Source: Patagioenas fasciata | Taxonomy: Eukaryota > Chordata > Aves > Columbiformes > Columbidae | Assembly: GCF_037038585.1 (NCBI RefSeq) | Contig: NC_092524.1 | Span: 43,653,001-43,717,000 of the forward strand | Length of the DNA stretch: 64,000 nucleotides | Direction of reading: 5' to 3' | In this document: positions 21,401 to 32,359 of the stretch, one piece after another | Position numbering within the stretch: the first letter of the stretch is position 1 | Layout: each line of letters opens with the position of its first letter | Notes under the pieces: generated by a model | The model's database searches: none | Seen by the model: the letters and a program-made list of their open reading frames with translations, nothing else | Told to the model about the DNA's origin: nothing | Made by a program: the position numbers and the translations under genes

Positions 21401-24400
21401 ATTATGGTAATGTTCAGGTGTCTTCAGAGTCAGATCTGTTCCCCATTATGCAGGTTGTGTCAGATATCCATGGATGTGTAAGAGATTTTTTTCCCTACTA
21501 TAATTAGCAGAGGACCGGATCTGTATAGTTTCTTGTACTATTTCTTCTCAGTAGAAGAGTTCCACTGTGGTGCAGCAATGGAAGGCTCCAAGCCTTGATG
21601 TACATGTTGTGAGGCCAGAGATGCGCACACCGCTGTACAGATGGACACTCTAGTAAAGACCCCTCATATGTGCCCAACAGCCGGGAATGCTGTGTGATCG
21701 TTCTTCTGCTTTCCTAATATGGATTTTTTTTCTAAATACCAAAAAGTATGTTGTATGGCACAGTTAAGATTGCTTTATTCTCCTTTTGTATTTTATGAAA
21801 TCCTTAATTTTTATTATACTTTTTAATAAAAGGACCCCCCAAACCATAATAGTTTATTGTGGAGCACAGTATGCCTTATTATGTATTGCTTTTTACCTTG
21901 ACTGAATAAACTTGATTAGACCAAGGGTTGCCATTAAGTGAAGTTTACCTTATCTGCTGCATGCTTCTTGTATCCCAGCTGAGCCAGTCAATTGAAGAAA
22001 TGTTAGTCCAAGCTGAGCTTTGATGTTTTAGCCAACAGCTGCCTTAAAAATATTTTTATTGTAGGATTTCTATAAAAGCAATTAAATAGTCAGTTTGCTG
22101 AGACCAGCATGTCTAAAACTTGTTATCTCAGTTGGGTTATGAAAAAGTATGTTGCAAGTAATAGCTGTTTCTGGTCCAATTTATTTTTAGAAAAAGTACA
22201 TTTTATATTTTGAATAGAAACTTCACATCATGAGATTTCAAAACTCAGCTGGTATTGGCATCCTGGCAGTTTCTGAATGGGTTTAAGAGAAACAAATATT
22301 TTGCCATCTTGTAAAGCAACGTCTTCAGTAAGAACCTTGGTTTAATTGTGTTTTAGAGCTAAGCAGACAATGACAATGTCTTTCTTACTAAGCAAAGTAA
22401 CGTATATATCCTGGTAGTGTGATAACCTAAGCACTCAATGTGATGGGCTTCTGCCAATCATAACAAAACAAATTACCAAAAAGAACTGGGTCTTAAATTT
22501 TGCTTTGAAACAACAGTTCTGATATTTCTATAGATCAGCGCTCAGTTCATTAACCCTCTTGGACTGGAGGTCCTTTCTGTGGGGGTTTTTTGTTTGTTTG
22601 TTTGTTTTAAGAACATTGAATCCAGAACACAGGGTGTGCTTAATAAATTTTTCCGTGGATTTTTTAGATAATAGCATTCAGTCTTATCTGAGTGTTCTCA
22701 AATTAAAATGTAAATGCTTTAATAACATAAATGCTTTCATTTTAACTGAGTCTTCTGTCCAAAAATTTAAATGCTTATACTTTATGTGTAGATCTTTTGC
22801 TTCTATCCACCAAAACTTTATTTTGTAGTAATTAAATTTCTCTACCCTGTTCTGGAAGATAATTTCTCTCTTTTTCCCTGGAGGGCCACTTGCTATAAAC
22901 TATTGGTTGCACTCACTTATTACATGAGTAGGCAGAAGGTGGAGTGTAAGTCTTTCCAGAGCAACTGTAAGCAATGTAACTATTGGTGATAAAATTAGAA
23001 TTCATCCTGAGAACCTCTCTGCAACAAAGCTCTGGAAGAGATTTAATTTTATTAACCTTCAGTGCTTCGAAAGATTGAAACATATTCTTGCAGGAAGATT
23101 ATCTTGATATCCTGTAGTTAAAAGGAGCTTAATTTCAAATAGCAAAAAGTCCTCGCTTGAGGACCATCAAACTTTTAATTTTCTTTTAACAATTTGGAGA
23201 TGAGGGAGCAAAATAGTTGCTAGCAAGTAATAGCTACTTATAATATGGGAGAAGGTTTTTGATGGAGGATGGGGAGTGTTTCTGATCTTACTTTCACTGA
23301 CTTGTCTTGGATGCCACGGTTTTACGTCATGCATACATGGAAGGGCCTATTATAGCAATGGTCAGTCAATAAATAAGCTAATTTAAAATGCATCTTGGCA
23401 CAGTAAACAATGGAAGAGTATCTATTTGCTGGTGTATATTAATGCTTAAATACAGAATTTGTGTTTTCTTAAATCAGGAAATAATTCTTTTCCTCATTTT
23501 GCCATTTTCTTTGGCAAAAAGAAACCCTCCTTGCTTTGGAAAGTTCAAGTGCTATTAAGGATTGAAATCTGGCAAAAATAAATATAGATGGGGATCATTT
23601 AGGAACATGGTGCACTCAGAAGTTCAACAGCCCCATACTAGGAAACACAGTCATGTTCTGTTGTTGAACCAGGGCCGTCTTGGTTTTATCAATGGTTGTA
23701 TCCATTATGTTCATTCCTATTTAAAATGCAGCACTTGGATTAAAATTGTACATGAAGAATTTTTGTAATTTGAAAACCAGTTATCATAACCATTTTGTTT
23801 TCCATTTTAAACAACAAACTCAGGATAGCTGAATAGCATAATTAAGCATTAGGGAAATTTATACTAAAGAGGGTGAGGGCAGGAGAAACACCGTCCCCTT
23901 ATAATAAACCAGTGTCCTGTGTTTCATACTGCTGCCCCTTGTTTCCAGTCAAGAAATACAGTAATACTATGCCCTTGTGTTAGTTGAAGAATGAACATTA
24001 AGGCTTCTCTGGCCAAAGGAGGTTGACATACAGTATCTGGGTATGTGTTTCTTACTGAGCATTAGTACCGTTTTCCAGTATTGCTCTATGCATGAAAACT
24101 ACTTCATGGAGTAGGACTAGTGTGTTTTTAAGTAGAGGGTACTGGCAAAGCCAGAAGACACAAGAAGTGTCTGGTTGGGCTTAATCAGAAAGCAGATGTT
24201 TCCACAAAGCTGAACTTAGAAGTGTTCCTAGCATACCCAACAGGTTTTTAAATGAGGTAGGAGAACAGTAGAAATGGACACAACCTCTGTGTCTGCCTCA
24301 GATGTTCCCATGTTTGTGTGACCACAAATGTTAGAATATTTTGTGTCTGACTTACTTCTGTCACGTTGAAGTTCAGCTTTTCTTTTCGCTCTTAAACCTA

Positions 24401-27400
24401 AAGGGTGCTCTGGGGTCTTCTTGCCCACAGCCGCACAGCCGGCCCTTGTTTGTCCTGCGCACTGTGGGAATGCTTTTTAGCCTTGTCACCTCATTATGAA
24501 GGATTCTACAGAGCCTCGTTAATACCATTATTTGCACCTGTGGCAACAAGCTTTTCCAGCACTTTTCTTGACTTCTTTAACCGAACAAACTCCGAAATTA
24601 TTGTTGTTAGTCTGTTTGCCAACTGAGCACATAATCAACAAGCTGGAGGTGCTTTTGTGCAAGCAGGATAGCAGCTGGTTTTGCTTACGCTTTTACCTTG
24701 GCAGGACATTTTCCATACCCATTGCCAAAAATATACAGCATCTGGCTTTTTTCAGCCTGCCCAACTTGAGTTTCTGGCTTGACAGATGATTTCTTGCTGC
24801 ACTGATTTGCAGAGGTTGTGCTTGAAAAGCACTGAAGTCTAGTGGCTTGTGCACATGCATGCTGAGGCTCTGTAGCTGTAGTATTTACAATAATATTGGT
24901 TGTCCTGTACAGGTATCTATTAAATGACATCACAGAAAATGGTTACTAACAAACAGCTTTTAGCAGCATAAATACATCTGTAACTGGGTGGAACTAATGG
25001 GTTTTGTTTAATCAAAGCTTACAGTTTTAATTGCCACTTTCCACAACGAAAAGCACCTCTGCAGAGATCTTTACTGAGGGGAAATACATAACAAAGCTTG
25101 TCTGAATACATCATGTTAACTCTAAACATGTTTTAGTTCACTGTGAAGTTTGAATTTGCCTTTTCACAAAAGTGAAACTCTGCAGCTTTTTCCCCATTAG
25201 ATTGGAATCTGTTTTTCCCCTTCTCATTTATATTATCTATAAAAAAAAGAAATACAGCCTCTTTTGTTAGTGAAGAGAATAACCTCTGTATGCTCATCAA
25301 TTTCTAAATTTTCTTTAAGTCCCTATGTGTAAATACCTCAGTTTGTCTGCGGTACCTCTTCTGTGGCGGTGAATACACCATAGTCGTGTAAAGAGCATGT
25401 CCCCCTCCTCATCTTCCCAGCCTGTCCTTCCTAAAGGGTCTGTACCCCTCCATTGCAAAACTCCGGTCACACGAGCCGTCCATCACATCTCTGGGAACCC
25501 AACAAGATCCTACCCCTGCAGCTGCACACAGATCTATAATTCCTTGGGTTTACATCCCACACTGCGTGTCTTAATGTGAAGGCACTTCAGAGAGGCTTCC
25601 TTGCTTACATGCAAATGCTTGAAGTGACCCCACTTGGGACCTGTTGTGTTATTTTTGTGTTCCTCGTTGTTCACATGACCCCAGGCCCTTTATTTGTCAG
25701 CCCTGTCCATCTCTCCCTCAGAGCTGTAGTAACTCTCCCTCTCTCGTCGTTCCTGGTTTTGTTCTTCAGGTACAATTCCAAATGGTAATTTGTATCTGGT
25801 TGCAAATACTTGGAAGCTGCCTCTTGCTCAGGGACCACTCTGAAGGTTTGGTTTTAAACAGTCTTTTGCAGTTCTCTCATTATTGTAATGAGGGACTACT
25901 TGATTAACCCACTTCTCTTCTTGGCCTGATGGAATCCAGAACACTATGGAAAGGTCTTCTAGTTACAGGAGTGACTTTGGGACTGAGCTGGATGCTTGTC
26001 ATTTCCTAAGTCTGGGAATGGGAAACAAAAAACAGTGAAACAGATGTTCCCAGATAAAAGCCATGGTTATATTTGTATCTTACAGTGATACCTTGCTTCA
26101 TGTGTGTCTGGTCTAGACTTAGTTTAAAGCAAAAATACAGTGGTAGCTGGCAAACAGGAAACATTGCAGATCTTTCTTCTCAGTCTGTTGGAGTTTTTGC
26201 ATGTGTTATTATAGGCCATGGACATACAGCTAAACGTACTCATACTGCTCTTGTTCTTGCAGACAACACTCACATGGGGACCCTACTTGTGGTTTCACAT
26301 GCTGCGAGTTGCCACATCAACCTTATCAGGTATGGCTTTATTTCATTCTTGGGTAAACTGGTAATGGAATATTGAAAGTTGCTTTGACAGATTGTAAGTC
26401 ATCTTTGTGACCTACTGACTATTTTTTCAAAAGTATGAATTAACCTGTATTTAAATTTGTAGAGACGTACTCTCTTGCCTTAGCCACTTTTAAAAAAAAA
26501 AACCAAACAACTTTCAATGAGAACTCTTGAATAGAAGAACAAACATAAAATACCCTTTTGCTGGACACCTTTCCCCTCTTTTTCTCCATATGGAGATAGG
26601 GTGGTGTTGGCAAGGCAGTGTAGCAGCTTTCTGTTACGTTTTGTATGGAACCGCTCTGTGTGATGTTACCTGAAATGGATGCTGTTTGGAGTAACTGAAC
26701 CGACAGTGTTTAAGAAGACAACTAGAGATTATCCCAAGAACACATCTAGTCTTCTGCTTTACAACAGACCTCTGAGGTTACAGAATAAACAAAAATAAGA
26801 CTATTGTCAAAAGTCTTAAACTCATGGTGTAGAAGTTTATTTGACCTGTGGAGACCATAAAATTTTTTGAAGTTTAAAAAAAGTCTGTGTTCTTCCCAAG
26901 GTGTGAAGTATCTTTACTGGGTTTTTTTGACAAATGTTGCAGAGTTTCTGTCATTGTATATTTAATTTTGAATATTTAAAAAAATCATTCACAGTTTATT
27001 TTATTAATTAAGCTACTCTTATTTTTGGAAACACTTTGTCTCTAATGTATAGTGTGATTCTATTGTTTGTCATATCTGTTGTTCATACAGAAAGGTAGAC
27101 TGCTTTCCTTTTCTCAGAAGTCTCTTATGAATTTGATGATTAGTACTTCCTTATTCTAACTTCAGTTTTGCCTCTAACATTTGTAATTTGAACTGTTTGT
27201 TTGCACAGAGCTCTGAATGCCAGGATATCTATACAATCAGTTATTGTGAATATTCTTTGAATCATTCAGTTGCTAGCTGCTAACCTCTTTTCCCTGGAGG
27301 TGACTAATTCACTTGCATCCTTGGGGCAGATGTGCAATTTGAAGTGCAATACATTTGACTTCTTGCTTGCCTTTACTCAGGAATTGCTGCTGTAGCCATC

Positions 27401-29184
27401 AGCCATCGTCATGGTAAAGAGACTGACTGGCACAAGCCCACCTGTTCCATGCTGTGCACTACCTGTTCTAGTAAAGTAGCGCTGCATGTAGCCTGTGCTT
27501 GAAAATTGAGACAGCTGAAACCTAAATATTTTATGAATACATTAGCATGCAACACAGAACATTGTTAAAACTGCTACTGACTTGAAGTATGCATATGTCA
27601 ATAAACAACTCTCTAGTTTGCTGGTACCCTTAGACTAAAGTGGCAGTACAGTTGTTTGACATGTCTTTTTGTCTAACCTTAATTTTCAGATAAAGTTCAG
27701 TTAAAGGTTTATCCTTTAACCGATCCCCTAGCAAAATAAACCTAGATCCAAAGCTGAAACTAGTAGAATTCAAACAAATACTACCACTGGCTAGATTTTA
27801 ATTGATTTCCGTGTTCTTCTCCTTTTTATCTGAAAGAACAATTATTAGTATATCGAGGTAATAATTGCATACAAGTAGATCACCCTAGCAGATTTTGGTT
27901 TTGTCTTTTGAGTGAAGTAGGACTATGGAAAACCATTCAGGACAGATGATGATACTTTTTAAAATAAAGTTGTGCTTAAGAATCTTCTTCTAGATACTAA
28001 TCGTATGTAAACCTCTCTTTATTTTTTAGTATGTGATTTCCTTGGGGAAAAGATTGCGTCTGTTCTGGGGATAAGCACACCAAAATACCAGTATGCCATT
28101 GATGAGTATTACAGGATGAAGAGAGAGGTACGCGTGTGACATGAGACTCTTGAGCTCTTTTTCTCCTAGCTTGCCTTCCTGGGTATTTTAAACAATTAAA
28201 TTTGTATTCCAGCATTAAAATGAAGTTTTAGAATCTTTATTGCACCTTGCTTGCAGTTTTAATTTGATGCCTGATTAATGATTGCTTATGCATCAGCCTT
28301 TCTCGCCAGCTGATTAGTGTTGGGACTGGCTGGATCCTGCCCTGTTTGCTTCTCTTGTACAATGAATTTCCATGTCAACAGTGTGAGAAAGGTGGACGGA
28401 ACAGTTACTGGACACTGTAAAGAGGCGGCTGCTAGGAATATAATTTCCAACTCTAAAACCTGTTTGAGAAAGTGTCAAGGGCAAATTGAACATGATGTTA
28501 CCGTTTGTTCTAAACCATAACTGGAAATGACTGATAGGTGGCCAGTGATTTATGCAAAAAAACCCAAACCCTTGATAATCTTCATTTGGAAGAGATGGGA
28601 AATATTTAAAACTTTACTGTTTATTTTTTATTTTTGATAACCCTGTATTATTAAGAACTGAAAAAGCTTTTGAGAAAGGAAATCCGATCACTATTACTAA
28701 TGACTAAAAACTGCTTATCTAGACACGTCACTCTTTTTCTGTGTTTACTTAACACGGTTGAATCCTTCACTTTTGATGATTTTTTTTTTCCCACAATGAG
28801 AATTCTGGAATATACCTCATCTTATGATCAACTTCATTACTGTTTTCTAGTGGAACAAGTATCCTTACCTTATAACAGTAACCAGAATGTTCTTACAGAA
28901 AGATTTAAAGTGAATGTAAGTAAGTGGTAAACAGTAAATAGTAGCTTATAAAGCTGGTTATCTATCGTTAGGAGGAAGAGGAGGAACAGGAAAACAGGAT
29001 GTCAGAGGAAGCAGAGAGAAAGCATCAGGAACAACAGAACAAGCCACAAGCTGAAGTTCCTGTCCAGACAGATCAGCCTGAAGGAACAGCGTGCACGTCA
29101 TTCGTGAATGTAAACTTTGAAAATGAGGAAGATTGCCAGTCCCTTGGGGAAAATAAACAAGATGTAGTTCCTGTCCCTCCCTAA
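15170..29184 (+). CDS. FAM177A1: FAM177A1 gene model (five coding exons, complete)
   Basis: FAM177 family protein, reported to act at the Golgi; biochemical role still poorly defined. The model gives 189 residues (human about 213, mainly a longer N-terminus). Conserved blocks are ERGFENVELGVIGKKKK with PRRVIHFASGETMEEYSTDE (about 9-47), an acidic stretch, then LTWGPYLWFHMLRVATSTLS (67-86), a hydrophobic amphipathic segment, CDFLGEKIASVLGISTPKYQ (88-107), a Glu-rich possible coiled coil (about 119-145) and the C-terminal tail ending VPVPP. Start choice: ATG at 15170 in GCGCCATGG context, phase-compatible with exon 2. An in-frame ATG at 15098 would add 24 residues. It is convergent with PPP2R3C downstream. 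The family call is secure; the N-terminus is the uncertain part. Confidence 0.94.
15185..19290 (+). other. FAM177A1: FAM177A1 intron 1
   Basis: Holds the downstream edge of the CpG island and a C-tract cluster at 15853-15881 (possible quadruplex on the minus strand). Otherwise it is AT-rich DNA with no coding exon or repeat I recognise. Long open frames at 16.1 and 17.6-18.3 kb show no family signature. Confidence 0.65.
19291..19467 (+). CDS. FAM177A1: FAM177A1 exon 2, residues 6-64
   Basis: Encodes QVANGERGFENVELGVIGKK, KKIPRRVIHFASGETMEEYS, then TDEEEDEQEKKDLLPPVDP. Acceptor CTATAG. The donor is placed at CCT|GTAGGT because the next exon continues with Thr as in the family (VDPT). Confidence 0.95.
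20979..21088. mobile_element. Palindromic hAT-type MITE in FAM177A1 intron 2
   Basis: The ends read CAAGGGTGTCAGACTC and, on the other strand, CAGGGGTATCAAACCC, which resemble hAT terminal inverted repeats. The flanking 8-mers GACTAAGG (20971-20978) and GAGTATGG (21089-21096) agree at 6 of 8 positions, the duplication length of hAT elements. The inner 80 bases (20994-21073) are a perfect palindrome centred on TTTAAA, two 40-base arms with no loop; outside them the arms continue with five mismatches. No transposase is present, so it is a non-autonomous fold-back element. Family assignment is from memory of hAT ends. Confidence 0.82.
25425..25605 (-). mobile_element. Decayed CR1 LINE fragment (ORF2 endonuclease region)
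   Basis: The minus-strand translation gives a broken version of the CR1 endonuclease start: ASLKCL, then a decayed ARSMGNKQEELEACM-like stretch with stops, then LQG, DLVG and GTD-like remnants. Stops and frameshifts show it is dead. It lies in FAM177A1 intron 2, opposite to the gene. The edges are approximate. Confidence 0.7.
26263..26329 (+). CDS. FAM177A1: FAM177A1 exon 3, residues 65-87
   Basis: Encodes TTLTWGPYLWFHMLRVATST then LS and a split Val codon. It is the most hydrophobic part of the protein, likely a membrane-associating amphipathic segment. Acceptor CTTGCAG, donor GTATGG. Confidence 0.94.
26330..28029 (+). other. FAM177A1: FAM177A1 intron 3
   Basis: AT-rich intron without recognisable repeats or exons. 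The following intron (28128-28971) is likewise featureless apart from a short A/T-rich tract. Confidence 0.65.
28030..28127 (+). CDS. FAM177A1: FAM177A1 exon 4, residues 87-119
   Basis: Encodes VCDFLGEKIASVLGISTPKY then QYAIDEYYRMKRE. Acceptor TTTTTTAG, donor GTACGC. It was found by splice-phase walking from the conserved CDFLGEKIASVLGI block. Confidence 0.94.
28972..29184 (+). CDS. FAM177A1: FAM177A1 exon 5, residues 120-189 and stop
   Basis: Encodes EEEEEQENRMSEEAERKHQE, then QTDQPEGTACTSFVNVNFEN and a tail ending VVPVPP, stop TAA at 29182-29184. Acceptor GTTAG. The SFVNVNFE and VPP motifs match the family C-terminus. Confidence 0.95.
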   Translation, partial: EEEEEQENRMSEEAERKHQEQQNKPQAEVPVQTDQPEGTACTSFVNVNFENEEDCQSLGENKQDVVPVPP

Positions 29185-29348
29185 GTGTAAAACTCTGTAT
29201 AATGTAGGAAATAGGAAGTGTCAGGTGTCACAATTTGGCTGTAAAAGCAGCAGGAAAAATAGGATTATACTTAATCAGTGAAATACAACTTCTAGCATTC
29301 TTATTGATCAGGAGAGAGCAAGGTGATGTCTCTTCAGTCTGTCTGCCT

Positions 29349-29942
29349 AATAAAGGCTGAGGCATTCTGCCAAATTGACACTTCAGTTAAAATTGCACTA
29401 CAAACGTTTGATCTAAAATTGAATGTGTGAGCAGATTTCTGTATAAAGCAAGTAAAAATGTCTTGTCTTTGAAGTGCTGTGGATTGCAGATGCAGTGCTG
29501 CTTCCTACTTCTAAACACCTACTTCTGATTTGCACATTGTTTGCAACTCAGCTCTCTATGAATAGATTAATAGGAATCAATATCCTGTAACTCACAAGTC
29601 ATTATAATAGCGTCTGATTTCCCCTATTTATTGTCACTATTGTATGCATGTATTTTTTTTCTCTGTTGTTGTTTAACACAAGAAATGTTAGGTTTAATGT
29701 TAATTAGATTTAGAGGCCCACTGACTTTTTTATTATTAAAAAAGGCTGTAAACACCCTTAGGAACTTATTAACAAGTACCAGCACTCTTGGAGGCTAATA
29801 GTGCTCAGCTGCTCCTTTCAGTGCTGTAGCAAAGTACAGAACCAGCATCAGCGGAAGATGTTCTCACTCCAAGTCTAAGAATTAAGAGACCCCCAATGCC
29901 TGAATACTTCTCTTCAGGCTCTGAATGGTCCTGGGAAATAAA
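29349..29942 (+). terminator. FAM177A1: Candidate FAM177A1 polyadenylation signals
   Basis: AATAAA at 29349-29354 (about 165 bases after the stop) and at 29937-29942. A further copy at 31412-31417 would give a 2.2-kb 3'UTR that includes the CR1 tail. Real site use is not decidable here. Confidence 0.45.
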
Positions 29943-30557
29943 CAAAAGTCTTGCTAAATTGTACTGAATGCACTGGACATTTGTTTGGTACCAAACTGGA
30001 ACTATGAAAACTTTTTTGGATGTAGATTACCTGAGTCAGTGTACTTGATTAACCTAAACAGACTATTCGTTTAATGTTAAATTCCAGTAAAGGATGTGCC
30101 ATTGCAGGTGTTTGTCCCCCTCCTCTAGCACAGAACACGTAAATAACTAGAAATCACAAAAACGAACTTACAGTTCTTCCTTTTTCTTAAATCAACAAAA
30201 CACTTCGTTGCAATACTGCAAAAACAGTAATCCTTATTTTTGTCTAAGTGAAATGCAGGTAGCTTCAGAGCTTTTACAAAACCCCAGATACCAACTGAGG
30301 TGATTTTACTGCAGTGACTGTCATTCTACTTGTAGCTTGTAAAAGGTGAATGTTTTACTCTGGGACAATCAGACATCCGTGCCCGAGTAACTTTCTATAG
30401 AGAATTGTTGTAGATAAAGGAGTAGAGAACCTGCGCCAATTACCCCGTGAAACATTACTTCTGTCCTTGAGACTTCCAAAAATCTTAAAAATAGTCTTCA
30501 GTGAAATTTTGTGTTGAGCATCATCATATGTCCCTGGCCTTGGTCTGACTACCAACT

Positions 30558-30660
30558 AATCACAGAATCATTTTGGTTGGAAAAGACCCTCAAGATCATA
30601 GAGTCCAATCATAACCTAACACTGGCACTAAAACACGTCCGTAAGAGCCACATCTCTGCA
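30558..30660 (-). mobile_element. CR1 LINE 3'-end fragment
   Basis: Begins AATCACAGAATCATTTTGG and continues through TTGGAAAAGACCCTCAAGAT and CATAGAGTCCAATC, the textbook 3' end of avian CR1 read on the opposite strand. It is severely 5'-truncated, as most CR1 copies are. Its presence is the best single indication of a bird genome. Confidence 0.9.
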
Positions 30661-31952
30661 GAGGCCTGGTAACGTGGCTTTAGTTTCCAGTGTTCAGTTA
30701 TGCATTTCAGACAACCCTCTGCCTGAATGAGGGTCCTGTAGAGCACAAATTCCTTCTCCTCCCATCTGCCGCTACCGCTCCAAGACTACAGAAAATCTCC
30801 TGAGGCAGATTCAATCAGGTCTATTCCATCTGTTTGGATGCTCTGTTCTGTGCCTGTAAGGCAGAGGGTGGTGACAGCTGTGTAAAATCATTCCTTAGCC
30901 CTGAACATCTGCAAGGGAGAGCTTGGATCAACACCTGGGGGATACACAGGACAACAGCTTGTTGGGAGTTCTTACACTGTTAAAGATAGAAAGCCTCACA
31001 TAGCTCAAGAGTAAAACCCTTACAGCTGAGGGATGTCAGTTGTTTTTTCTTCCTCTCTCCCTACTCTGTGTTGTGTAAGAAATGCTCTCACTGCCTTGGG
31101 TTTAAACTTTTTTGTATAAAATACTGTATTACTCACTGTGCCTTAACCCTTCCTTCAGTTTTTTGCAAACTGTATGAAAACAGTTTCATAATGTTTTAAT
31201 TTTTCTGTAAATGCATTAATTGGTTATTTTGTATTTAATATAATTTTTGAACTGGAAGTTGGCTGTGGCTTTTCCTTTAAAAGGGTGTGGTCTTTGAAAC
31301 GCTGCCTGCACACAGGAGTGCTGTTTATTCTTTTCTATTGAGTCACACATCCTGGTGGAATATCAAGCACTGAAATTCAAGTTCTCATTACCCCCACCAC
31401 TACCTCAAGCTAATAAATAGTGCAGGATTGCAACCACCTCTCATCTGGAGCTACTGTAATTTTGTCTGAAAGTTAAAACATTTCTACAGCTTTGTTAAAG
31501 AGTCTTACTTCTTTAACTACTGCTGTAACACAAGCTGCATAATTAAATTACATAAAACACTTGCACAGGAGCCTTGTGTTTGCTTTTAACAAGACCTAAA
31601 GCTAGTGAAGTTTTATTTCTGTAATGAACCTCTTAGGAAGTAGGTAACTATTCAGTCAGTTCAATAGTTATTTACTTACCCTTTCTGTTAGACATTTATG
31701 GCTCAGCACATATAGAAGAAAAAGGCCTAAGCTCTTTACCTCTGACTGAAGACTTTGCCTTTACAACAGAAGGCTCGAGAATATTATCATTAGAGGAAGC
31801 CATACAGAATGCAGTATGGGGTGGCTGAGTGGATACAGGCCAGTGCTGAAGATACCAAGAACCACATCATACTTTCAGGATAAATTTACTTTCTAGAATA
31901 GGGTATTTGAATAAGAATAGGGCTTGTTACACAGGTAAAAAGTCCAAAAATA

Positions 31953-31958
31953 TTTATT
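31953..31958 (-). terminator. PPP2R3C: Candidate PPP2R3C polyadenylation signal
   Basis: TTTATT on the plus strand is AATAAA on the minus strand, about 215 bases past the PPP2R3C stop codon. The spacing suits a short 3'UTR. Confidence 0.5.
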
Positions 31959-32170
31959 TTGAAAAAAATTACCTCTTAAACAACACTTGCTTTTTTGGTT
32001 TCAGAGCAATTTCTGTATGTACCTCAATTTATATATACAGGGAACACGGGGGAAGGGGGAGAGAGGTAAAAGGGAAGAGGCACTGATTCAGGTGATTAGC
32101 GTTTCCAGCTTCCAACAATTGGTGCATCAGACTGAGCTGTCTTTGGGGAGACATTCGGCTTCTGTTCGAG

Positions 32171-32359
32171 TCATGTATCATCAACATCAGCAGCACTGTC
32201 ATTATCACTTGCCACAAGGACCTCTCTGTTCTCGTATGTCCAGAACCCATTCAAATCAATTAGAATGCTGGTGACAGTGTCTCCTTGGCTGCTATTGATT
32301 AAGTCCTGAAGGGAGATTTTGTAAGGATCCTTAGGCTTTACCATATCAAAGATTTCATC
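32171..32359 (-). CDS. PPP2R3C: PPP2R3C terminal exon 13, residues 389-450 and stop
   Basis: Minus strand encodes DEIFDMVKPKDPYKISLQDL, INSSQGDTVTSILIDLNGFW, then TYENREVLVASDNDSAADVD and DT, with TGA at 32173-32171. Acceptor TCATAG. Confidence 0.96.
   Translation of the reverse strand, partial: DEIFDMVKPKDPYKISLQDLINSSQGDTVTSILIDLNGFWTYENREVLVASDNDSAADVDDT

Larger units (their letters stand above)
19468..26262 (+). other. FAM177A1: FAM177A1 intron 2
   Basis: About 6.8 kb of mostly unique-looking AT-rich DNA. It contains the palindromic hAT element at 20979-21088 and a decayed CR1 fragment near 25.4-25.6 kb. No additional conserved exon was recognised. Confidence 0.7.
29185..32170. other. 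Convergent 3' region between FAM177A1 and PPP2R3C
   Basis: The 3'UTR of FAM177A1 runs in from the left and that of PPP2R3C from the right. Between them lie a CR1 tail at about 30.56 kb and AT-rich sequence around 31.1-31.3 kb that looks UTR-like. No open frame matches a known family. Confidence 0.65.
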
